Of a stretch of 64,000 nucleotides of DNA, positions 55,888 to 64,000 are shown piece after piece (the first letter of the stretch is position 1; every line of letters begins with the position of its first letter). This stretch comes from Hemileia vastatrix (lineage: Eukaryota > Basidiomycota > Pucciniomycetes > Pucciniales > Zaghouaniaceae). The position numbers and the translations under genes are program-made. Location of the stretch: NCBI GenBank assembly GCA_030280995.1, contig JASXTE010000014.1, positions 22,292,150 through 22,356,149 of the forward strand. Reading direction: 5' to 3'. The notes under the pieces were generated by a model, which was not told where the DNA came from, searched no databases, and saw nothing but the letters and a program-made list of their open reading frames with translations.

Positions 55888-56821
55888 TCAATTGAAAAGG
55901 TCAAGTAATTTTTTAATGTCCTCATAAGATTGGCCATTTTTAACACATTCCATAATGAAATCTTTTTTTTTAAAACTCTCTTGTTTTTCCAATTCACAAG
56001 TAGCCATTTCTCTTTGAAATTGACGGTCATTTACTCTTTCCATCTGCTCTACCTCAAATTTTTTTTCTTCCAAATCTAAGGCTTGCTGATCTTTCCTTAG
56101 CATATGATCAAACTTCATCTTCTCAAAGTCAAGGGCATTATTTGCAATAGTTGATTTCGCTGAGAAAATTAAATTGAAATAAATAAATAAATGAGTTAAT
56201 GATTAAGATATATAGTAAACAAAACTTACTTATATCTTGATCTTCTTCAAGTAAAGGTGTGTTGGGAGGATTATAGGAAGGTTTGGATCCAGAGGGTATA
56301 TGCTTAGTAGTATCGTGTAGAAACCAAGGGTTTACATCAACTCGGGTGCCAAAAAGATTATCCATTTCCTCATAGAAAGGACACATGACATTGAGCTTTT
56401 TGGAAACAGTAGTAGTTCCAATCTCCAAATCATCATCGTCAATACCAAATCCAGTTTCATTTGCAGCATGATGAGCCTTTTTATATTTTGATTGGTAACT
56501 CTTAAATCTCTCCTTCATTTGTTTAGGATTGATATCGATTCTCTCCCTTGTTTTCTTCCTTACTTCATTGGCCATCAATAAGTAGCCATTAACCTTTGAA
56601 GAAGGTGGACATCCAATACGAGTGGACTTTTCACATCCAAAACATGCTTCAAAATTTTATTTTATTTTAAGGAAGTTGATTATGATGAGATAATCATCCT
56701 TTTTAAGCTGACCTGAACCTGACTTTGATTTTTCAGGTGTAGGGCTTGCTTTACGAGGGGACTTTTGTGACGAAGCAGATTTTTGAGTTACCTTTTGAGA
56801 TTTGGAATGTCTGGGAGGCAT
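55888..56821 (-). pseudogene. Myb/SANT-like DNA-binding protein gene of Harbinger (H2), broken
   Basis: It starts MPPRHSKSQK. The frame stops at 56657 where H3 has Ser (TCA to TAA). It then continues in register with EVRKKTRERIDINPKQMKERFKSYQSKYKKAH, a Myb/SANT-like (trihelix) region, to PPNTPLLEEDQ. Here about 380 bp present in H3 are deleted, then comes the last exon (56157-55888), a charged helix ending SYEDIKKLLDLFN. Harbinger elements typically encode such a partner that carries the transposase to the TIRs. Confidence 0.78.
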
Positions 56822-57437
56822 TATGAAACTGGCACATAACAAGAAAAAAGATTAAAAAGTAGAAGAAATAAGTAAAAAAGAATGTAAACATGCCTGGTCA
56901 AAATATTGAAAATGTCAGGAAGGGGTGTGTGCCGAGGATTGATGGGTAGGTAGCGAGGAAGGTCAGTGTGTCACATGTGACAGGGATGGGGTAAGAAAGG
57001 AAGGGATGTTTTGTGGCCAAAATGTGGTTGTGAAAAAAAACGGGAAAAAAGTGCTGATTTGAGGTCATAACTGACACCCTTTTTTGAAATAAGTGACTTT
57101 TTTGCAAAATTTAAGTGCTGATTTGTAAGTGCTGATTTGGTTTGAAATCCGCACTTAATTTAAGTGCGGATTTGCCAGAACTGACACCCCCTATTAAGTG
57201 CGGATTTCAAACCAAATCAGCACTTACAAATCAGCACTTAAATTTTGCAAAAAAGTCACTTATTTCAAAAAAGGGTGTCAGTTATGACCTCAAATCAGCA
57301 CTTTTTTCCCGTTTTTTTTCACAACCACATTTTGGCCACAAAACATCCCTTCCTTTCTTACCCCATCCCTGTCACATGTGACACACTGACCTTCCTCGCT
57401 ACCTACCCATCAATCCTCGGCACACACCCCTTCCTGA

Positions 57438-57941
57438 CATTTTCAATATTTTGACCAGGCATGTTTACATTCTTTTTTACTTATTTCTTCTACTTTTTAA
57501 TCTTTTTTCTTGTTATGTGCCAGTTTCATAATGCCTCCCAGACATTCCAAATCTCAAAAGGTAACTCAAAAATCTGCTTCGTCACAAAAGTCTCCTCGTA
57601 AAGCAAGGATTACATATAAAAAAAATCAGTGACTTTTTCTATTACTTACAACTGTTTTTACAGAATTGAAAACTATGTTTCAGCTAATATTTTATGGAAG
57701 TGAACTCTGTTCTTCGCCCGAAGAACAGAGTTCATCCTCCTATTTTCACATTCTGCTTGCACCAATCTCCAACATTTTCAATATTTTGACCAGGCATGTT
57801 TACATTCTTTTTTACTTATTTCTTCTACTTTTTAATCTTTTTTCTTGTTATGTGCCAGTTTCATAATGCCTCCCAGACATTCCAAATCTCAAAAGGTAAC
57901 TCAAAAATCTGCTTCGTCACAAAAGTCTCCTCGTAAAGCAA
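57438..57941. repeat. Duplicated promoter/5' end of the H3 Myb-like gene
   Basis: The block 57438-57607, including MPPRHSK...KSPRKA, is repeated almost exactly at 57772-57941. The insert between (57608-57757) is itself a copy of 59762-59910 and contains one palindrome (57701-57734). Only the second copy leads into a full gene. Confidence 0.85.
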
Positions 57942-59180
57942 GCCCTACACCTGAAAAATCAAAGGCAGGTTCAGGTCAGCTTAAAAAGGATGATTATCTC
58001 ATCATAATCAACTTCCTTAAAATAAAATCAAATTTTGAAGCATGTTTTGGATGTGAAAAGTCCACTCGTATTGGACGTCCACCTTCTTCAAAGGTTAATG
58101 GCTACTTGTTGATGGCCAATGAAGTAAGGAAGAAAACAAGGGGGAGAATCGATATCAATCCTAAACAAATGAAGGAGAGATTTAAGAGTTACCATTCAAA
58201 ATATAAAAAGACTCATCATGCTGTAAATGAAACTGGCTTTGGTATTGACGATGATGATTTGGAGATTGGAATTACTACTGTTTCCGAAAAGCTCAATGTC
58301 ATGTGTCCTTTCTATGAGGAAATGGATAATCTTTTTGGCACCTGATTTGATGTAAACCCTTGGTTTCTACACGATACTACTAAGCATATACCCTCTGGAT
58401 CCAAACCTTCCTATAATCCTCCCAACACACCTTTACTTGAAGAAGATCAATCCCCTCCACCTTCTAACCATAGTTCAGCTGAAGATGATCCCAACTATCA
58501 AGCAGAACAATTATATCGCAGAAGATCTGAATCCTCAGAGGCCCAAAATTTAAATGTATGTTTACTTTTTGTTTTTTCTTCAATTCTTCTCTGAATTTCT
58601 CTTTCTTTCTAGTCTCCTCCTACTCAAACTCAATCTCCATTAAATAATCTCAATTCTGGAAATGTGAATACCTCTTTAGAAGCTGCTTTAGAAGAACTTC
58701 CTGAAGCCTCTTGTTCAAACTCCAAACTAAAGCGTCGAGCCTCAACTTCAATGAACTTGAACCATCTATTAAAATGTGGTAATACTTCAACAAGCTCATT
58801 TGGCTCCCTTGAGGATTATTTTGAAAAAAAAGATATAAGTAAGTTTTGTTTACTATATATCTTAATCATTAACTCATTTATTTATTTATTTCAATTTAAT
58901 TTTCTCAGTGAAATCAACTATTGCAAATAATGCCCTTGACTTTGAGAAGATGAAGTTTGATCATATGCTAAGGAAAGATCAGCAAGCCTTAGATTTGGAA
59001 GAAAAAAAATTTGAGGTAGAGCAGATGGAAAGAGTAAATGACCGTCAATTTCAAAGAAAAATGGCTACTTGTGAATTGGAAAAACAAGAGAGTTTTAAAA
59101 AAAAAGATTTCATTATGGAATGTGTTAAAAATGGCCAATCTTATGAGGACATTAAAAAATTACTTGACCTTTTCAATTGA
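57866..59180 (+). pseudogene. Myb/SANT-like gene of Harbinger (H3), three exons, one stop
   Basis: The structure is join(57866..58555,58613..58838,58909..59180), 395 codons. Introns are 57 and 70 bp, GT-AG, both in frame. The N-terminus is Ser/Lys-rich, then a Myb/SANT-like region with FGCEKSTRIGRPP and QMKERFKSYHSKYKKTHH. An acidic turn GIDDDDLEIG, a conserved MCPFYEEMDNLFGT and a C-terminal coiled helix (LEEKKFEVEQMERVNDRQF) follow. TGA at 58343-58345 replaces the CGA (Arg) seen in H2, a CpG-type change. Otherwise it is nearly complete, the best record of this gene in the window. The partner function is expected to be TIR binding and nuclear import of the transposase. Confidence 0.82.
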
Positions 59181-59334
59181 TAAATTGTTTTTCTAGTTAA
59201 TTTAATTTTGGTAATATTTTCTTATATGCTGACTTATAAAAGGAAAAGAATATAGTACGTTATTTTTGACAAAAATTTGAATGTATAATAAAAATTTTCT
59301 ATCTTTACTTTCTAGTCAATAAGTTTGCTTATCT

Positions 59335-59520
59335 AAATTTTTCTAAGTCATCAATTTCACATGTCAGATTTAAAAAATTGGCAATGCCCTCCCCTGCATT
59401 TTATTGAAACAAGGGGTGGGTACCACCAAATTTTTCTAAGTCATCAATTTCACATGTCAGATTTAAAAAATTGGCAATACCCTCCCCTGCATTTTATTGA
59501 AGTAAAGGGTGAAAGTCATC
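59335..59520. repeat. 93-bp minisatellite, about 2 units (H3)
   Basis: Units with CCCTCCCCTGCATTTTATTG at about 59387 and 59480. The following 59520-59636 is the conserved AT-rich segment also in H1 and H2, with no gene recognised up to 59850. Confidence 0.85.
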
Positions 59521-59853
59521 AAAATACAATATAATTACATAAATTAATTAATATATAAATAAGATATGTCAAGTATACTACTTTTAAAGTAATGACAATT
59601 CCTTAAGCCAAAATGCAGATCAAGTCTAGAAACTAGGTTCAATGCAAAGTATTTTTTGAAGCAACTTATTTAAATAATACTTTATTAAATTAAGTTGATC
59701 AATAAAGATTGATTGACAATATTGCAATTCTTAAATACAATAATTTTATTAAAAAATTTCAGATTACATATAAAAAAAATCAGTGACTTTTTCTATTACT
59801 TACAACTGTTTTTACAGAATTGAAAACTATGTTTCAGCTAATATTTTATGGAA

Positions 59854-60140
59854 GTGAACTCTGTTCTTCGCCCGAAGAACAGAGTTCATCCTCCTATTTT
59901 CACACTCTGTTTAAAAAGAATAAAATGACTTACCTGGAGAGATGAGTTGAGAAAAAAGAAATATAAGTGAATGGAAGTGAACTCTGTTCTTTGCCTGAAG
60001 AACAGAGTTCATCCTCCTATTTTTATACTCTGTTTAAAAAGAATAAAATGACTTACCTGGAGAGATGAGTTGAGAAAAAAGAAATATAAGTGAATGGAAG
60101 TGAACTCTGTTCTTTGCCCGAAGTACAGAGTTCATCCTCC
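59854..60140. repeat. Palindromic 123-bp minisatellite (H3), 3 hairpins
   Basis: Palindromes start at 59854, 59978 and 60101, in reverse orientation to H2. The first is perfect; the others have one or two changes (TTTGCC, GTACAG). The spacing is about 123 bp. Confidence 0.88.
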
Positions 60141-60290
60141 TATTTTCACACTCTGTTTGCACCAATCTCCATACCTTTCAATTCTATCAACACATGCTTG
60201 TCTTCCCTCCCCATGCCTTTCGCTATCCTCCCAGCCCCATTGTATGCCATCCTCTTTTGATCCCCATTTCACCCCTCTCAACCTCTCGGT

Positions 60291-60328
60291 GGACTTGCTA
60301 GCAAGTCCGCCCCCCATATTGCATGGTG
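60291..60328. mobile_element. Lone end of a CAC-type element
   Basis: The perfect palindrome GGACTTGCTAGCAAGTCC is followed by GCCCCCCATATTGCATGGTG, the right end of the 237-bp element at 12193-12429. No matching left end is seen nearby, so it is a fragment inside H3. Confidence 0.6.
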
Positions 60329-60359
60329 TTAATGAACGATTAGCTGCAATCGTTCAATA

Positions 60360-60389
60360 ACTTAACGATTCGTTAACGAATCGTTAAGT
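60360..60389. repeat. 30-bp perfect palindrome
   Basis: The arm ACTTAACGATTCGTT is followed directly by its exact complement, with no loop. A looser inverted pair GAACGATT...AATCGTTC lies 20 bp upstream. It separates the lone CAC-type end from the G-rich tract. Confidence 0.9.
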
Positions 60390-60394
60390 GAAGG

Positions 60395-60690
60395 TTAAGG
60401 GGGGGTAGGAGGGATATGAGGGAGGATTTGGGGGAGTTTTGAGGGGGATAGGAGGGGGGTTTGGAGGGGGGGTTTGGAGGGGGGGTTAGAGGCGGGTTTG
60501 GTGGGGATTTGGAGGGAGGATTTGGGGGATTTGGTGGGGGGTGGAGTGGAATGAGGGGAAGATATGAGGAGACCAAGAAGGGGGAGAAAGGGAGAGATGA
60601 GACCAAAGAGGGAGAAAAGGGAGGTTAGAGTGAGCCAAGGAGGGGTGAATGAGGCAGCCAAAGGGGGGAAAAGGGGGATGATTCCAAGGA
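60395..60690. repeat. Strand-biased G-rich tract
   Basis: Nearly 300 bp of plus-strand purines with more than ten runs of four or more G (units like GGAGGGGGGGTTTGG). It is suited to G-quadruplex or triplex formation. The Pro/Ser open frames on the minus strand are compositional artefacts. It is joined directly to the truncated transposase. Confidence 0.85.
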
Positions 60691-61155
60691 GTTGATGGCA
60701 GTGATACATCGTTTGGTATAAGTGTTAACTGAACCATACCCTAAATCAAAGACATTTTCTAAACGTTTCAAAGCGGCTCCATTACCATTTGAGCCCAAAT
60801 GACATAGTGTGATGGCCAATTGAATTGAAGGATGTCGTTGTTCTTTTTGAGAATTATTGTGAAATATGGGATGATCCTGAATAAGCTCAAGCAATTTAAG
60901 GAAAAATTCCTGAGAAGTCCTGAACAGCTGTCTAAAACTGGGTGTAGATAGTTTAAGAAGTGTTTGGATGGTGTACTTGGGGGTATGAAGTACTTGAGGC
61001 TTTCTGGGAAGAAGGTAACGTTTCCTGGCCATTTTTGATAAAACGACAAAATCTTCTTCTAGATCAGAATCGGAATCAGAGTCCAAGAGCAGTTCAAGCG
61101 CCATGAAAGTCATTGCTTTATGTAATTTATCACGATTTGAAAGTGAGGAAGGCAT
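60691..61155 (-). pseudogene. Harbinger transposase, N-terminal fragment (H3)
   Basis: It starts MPSSLSNRDKLHK, with homology to NSLES at about 60691; then the G-rich tract begins and the frame runs on to 60625 by chance. It lacks the DDE domain. Like H2, its CpG sites are mostly kept. Confidence 0.82.
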
Positions 61156-61466
61156 GACTCTTATATGATATGATATGAAGATGTAAGTGATGTACGATGT
61201 TTTGAGTTATGAAGTGTTATTCTGCGGAGTGCTGCGTATGAATGGGATGATGCTGACAAATCAGTGAAATGGGACTTGATGGTGAAATCAGCACTTTTGG
61301 TTGAGAAAGTGCGGATTTGAGTGAAATAAGTGACTTATTTCATTTTGAAATCCACCAGTATTGGGGCTAGTGTGTTTTGGAAATCCGCACTTATTTAAGT
61401 GCGGATTTGGTCAAATTTAAGTGCGGATTTGTAAGTGCGGATTTGCCAGAACTGACACCCCCTAAT

Positions 61467-61887
61467 GAATATATAAATTATCTAAATTAATTGTATTAAA
61501 TTACTTATTACTTCAGTTGACATCAAAGTCCTGTTAATAAAAATTTCAGTTGACATATAGTCCTGATAATTATATATTAATATATATAACTAATTGTGAT
61601 TTGTATTAATTATTTCAATTGACTTTTTGTCCTGATAATTAATAAAATATTTGATTATTTCAGTTAATTTATTTTGAATCCTGGTAATAAAATATAAATA
61701 TCTTAAGTAGTTTAATTAAAAATTGTTATAATTGTTTCAGTTGATTTTTTGTCCTGATAAATATTATATTTTCATTATTCCAGTTGATCTTATAATCCTG
61801 ATAATTGATTATATACCTGAAAAAAAAGTTAAATAATAACTGATTAAATTATAATATTTCTTTCTCTCAGTTCATTTATATACAACA
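61467..61887 (+). promoter_or_regulatory. Leader of element E with repeated TTTCAGTTGA...GTCCTGATAA motif
   Basis: About six irregularly spaced copies of TTTCAGTTGA(C/T) followed 3-8 bases later by GTCCTG(A/G)TAAT lie here. Two more lie at 53606 and 53649, on the other side of the Harbinger nest. This confirms that one leader was split by H3. The motif resembles splice acceptors (TTTCAG), but its role is unknown. Confidence 0.65.
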
Positions 61888-64000
61888 ATGACTGATAAAA
61901 GTGCTTCTGCTGGCCATGATGAGGAACTAGACTTTATTGATTATGATGAGACTCTGTAAGTTCTCCTTTGACTACAAAGCTTGCTCAAATAAATCAATTA
62001 TTGGACCAATCAGGATGTGGAAATGTAAGAAATAGAGATAAAAGTGGAGAATACTGTTCTAAATCAAAACCCCCAGAAGGGCTTCCAAAAGGATTCAAGA
62101 TAAAAAATATGCCCTTGCAACATAAAGTCAGCAACCTCTCCACTCACATCAAGGATTTGAGGACAGAGAACCTTGAAATAAAATCAAAATAGAAATTATA
62201 GAAGAAAAGGTAAGAAATATAGAATCATTTCTTCAAGAGAGGAGAAAACCTCCTCCAGAAACAAAAGCCCTTCCACAATTGGCTCCTCAACAACAGGAAA
62301 AGGTGGAAGTTTCAAAATGGAAATGGGACTGGCTAAAAACCCAGTGGGAATACCTCCAGGCCCAAAAACAACAGCAAGCACCTCAGGCAGGTCCTTCCAG
62401 GCCCCATCAGTTCAACCCAAAACCTCCTCATCCCTACCAAGGAGGAAGAAAGAGGAAGAAGAATCAAATTCAATTTTTTCCAAAACCATGGTAAGCCCCT
62501 CTACTGACTCCCAAGTACCCTTTCTTGGTACTGGTTCAGTTCCTTCAGGTAATTCTGGAAAAGTATATGATACCTTGAGACCAGTAGAGGCTGTCTGTAG
62601 TAGTCATATTGCTCAATGTTCTAATGTAACTAATCCTTTGATATTTATTTCTAATTCAATGATAAATCCTGATACGGCTATTATTGATGAAACACTTGGT
62701 CCTGAATTATATGAGAATCTGGAAAATTATTCTGTTTCCTTATTAAGAAATACTCCAGATTTAGCTACCATTAATGATGAATATTTGAGTGATATTATTT
62801 CCAAAAAAATCATAAAATGAACAACATGAAATTGTCTCAAAAATTTAATAGTTTGTTAACTGAAAATGGTTATCAATCAGTGAGAAGTGGATTACAGAAT
62901 GTTTCTGATAATTTTTATAAGTACAAAGTACCTCATGAGAAGAAAGTTGCTTTGTGGAAAAATATCAAGAATGATTTTTCTAAGTTAAAAGACACTTTTT
63001 ATATCTGTTTCCAGGAACTAGAGGGACATAATTTTAACTTAAAGAGACTAAGTGACTATTATTCCTCTTTGCAAAATAAGAACCAATTATTTTAGGCAAC
63101 CATCAATTAGAAATTATCTAGTATTCCAAGAGTGAAGACTAGGCTAACAACCATTGAAGAGAAGTTGAATTCATTGTTACATGACCAAAAGTATTCTGAA
63201 ATTTCTATGAAAGAACCTGTTGCACAGGATACTCTAATTGTACCTGTCCCTATTTCATTTAAAGTAAAGCCAGTGCCAGAAATGCCTGTAGATATTCCTG
63301 AGTTTCCATCAAAAATTGATGATGCATCTTGTTCATCTACAGAAGTGATAAACAATGAGATTACTACCCAGTTAGAGAAGTTACAGCTTCTTCTCACTCA
63401 AAAACAAGCTTTTAATAAGGATACTGCTTCAAATAAAAAGAATTGGCCAAAACTTGACCAATATGCAAAATTTGATGGTGATTCTTCCTCTTATTGGAAG
63501 CAATTTATTTGCAGAATTGATAATCTGAAAAATTCTTAAAAACTTTCAGATGAAGAAATTGTGTCAAAATTAATTTCTTTATTTACCAATGTAGCCCTAA
63601 TGTGGTATGAATATGTCCTTTTAGATAAAAACAACTACTCTTGGGAAGATTGGAAGAAATTAATTAAAGCACAATTTGGTGGTTCCAAGTTTAGGTTAGC
63701 TCAACAAAGGCAGTATGAGAAAGCTAGATATAGCTCTTCTTCTACTAAAAAACCTATTGAGTTCCTGATGAAACTTGTGAAGATCCTGAGGGCAATGGAC
63801 CCAAATATGGATTTTGAATTATGGAAGGACAGGATCCTCTATAAATTTCCTATGTCTCTGAGAGACTAAATAGTTTCTATGACTAAGTTCTCAATAGAAC
63901 CTTCTTCTTTTATTAATACTTTTAATGAGGTCCTTATAAATAACAAGTATGATTCTAGAAGATTCATTCCTAGAACTTCATTTAAGAAAACCTCCAATTA
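61888..64000 (+). pseudogene. Element E gag region (degenerate relative of C), runs off window
   Basis: A first short frame MTDKSASAGHDEELDF ends at a TAA that is part of CTGTAAGT, a donor-like site. Next, 61968-62494 encodes (with one frameshift near 62190) a coiled coil and EVSKWKWDWLKTQWEY, ending PKPW-stop. Gag in the -1 frame starts as MEMGLAKNP (62317-62820) and continues in pieces with NWPKLDQYAKFDGDSSSYWKQF and FGGSKFRLAQQRQYEKARY (63132-63869), clearly related to C residues 468-610. Stops at 63538 and 63867 break it. No protease or RT is reached before the window ends. Confidence 0.78.

Larger units (their letters stand above)
53721..57192 (+). mobile_element. Harbinger element H2, nested inside the end of H3
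   Basis: The 3,472-bp element has AGGGGGTGTCAG ends and an ATT duplication (53718-53720, 57193-57195). It inserted 36 bp inside H3, within the CCGCACTTAAATTAAGTGCGG palindrome of H3's subterminal DNA. Orientation is as H1. It carries a 5' transposase fragment (plus), hairpin and 93-bp minisatellites, and a broken Myb/SANT-like gene (minus). Confidence 0.9.
53685..61463 (-). mobile_element. Harbinger element H3, interrupted by H2
   Basis: The terminal inverted repeats AGGGGGTGTCAGTTCTGGCA lie at both ends, with an AAT duplication (53682-53684, 61464-61466). It is reversed relative to H1: its left end matches H1's right end. After removing H2 and one copy of its ATT duplication, H3 is about 4.3 kb. 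It carries a Myb/SANT-like gene (plus strand here) and a truncated transposase (minus strand), plus duplicated internal blocks and a G-rich foreign segment. It sits in the leader of element E. Confidence 0.88.

Noticed and set aside
60373..60737. Pro/Ser-rich minus-strand frames
   Set aside because: They are the complement of the G-rich tract; composition artefacts.

Overview
The window looks like a transposon-rich nuclear contig from a basidiomycete, most likely a rust fungus (Pucciniales) with an AT-rich, repeat-inflated genome. The evidence is short GT-AG introns of about 50-90 bp, a fungal phospholipase/carboxylesterase-like gene beside a DNAJC7-type co-chaperone gene, Ty3/gypsy elements, PIF/Harbinger transposons, and a TET/JBP-like dioxygenase of the kind expanded in rusts. 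The genus is not determined. I saw no tRNA, rRNA or CRISPR array.

Left part (1-6.7 kb): a 1 kb T-rich heptamer repeat, then the only two ordinary host genes. They are divergent: a minus-strand alpha/beta-hydrolase (three exons) and a plus-strand TPR/J-domain co-chaperone (seven exons), separated by 236 bp. 6.7-14.3 kb: Harbinger element H1 (AAT target duplication, broken transposase, minus-strand TET/JBP-like gene with one stop), AT-rich sequence, a 237-bp element with CAC-type ends, and a long ATTTTT/AATTTT array.

Middle (14.3-49.1 kb): a nest of LTR retrotransposons. Decayed plus-strand chromodomain element B is split into three pieces by minus-strand elements. A (14.3-23.1 kb) abuts its first piece. 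C (25.5-34.35 kb) sits inside it with near-identical 1,177-bp LTRs, a GTTAC duplication and one intact 1,955-codon gag-pol frame. D (35.24-48.18 kb) sits inside it with 1,094-bp LTRs about 99% alike. A and D are one family of non-chromodomain Ty3 elements with an unusual 4-kb tail. In D that tail carries two antisense genes, each starting with a six-cysteine zinc-cluster-like motif. A and D pol are both broken.

Right part (49.1-64 kb): AT-rich, LTR-like DNA with a decayed spliced antisense gene, then the leader and gag of a fifth element, E, a degenerate relative of C. E's leader is interrupted by Harbinger H3, whose own end is interrupted by Harbinger H2. H2 and H3 carry a truncated transposase gene and a Myb/SANT-like gene in opposite orientation.

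Best leads for something undescribed: the antisense zinc-cluster genes in D; the TET/JBP-like gene inside a Harbinger element; and an overlapping ORF with a KWKWDW motif at the gag start, kept in both C and E.
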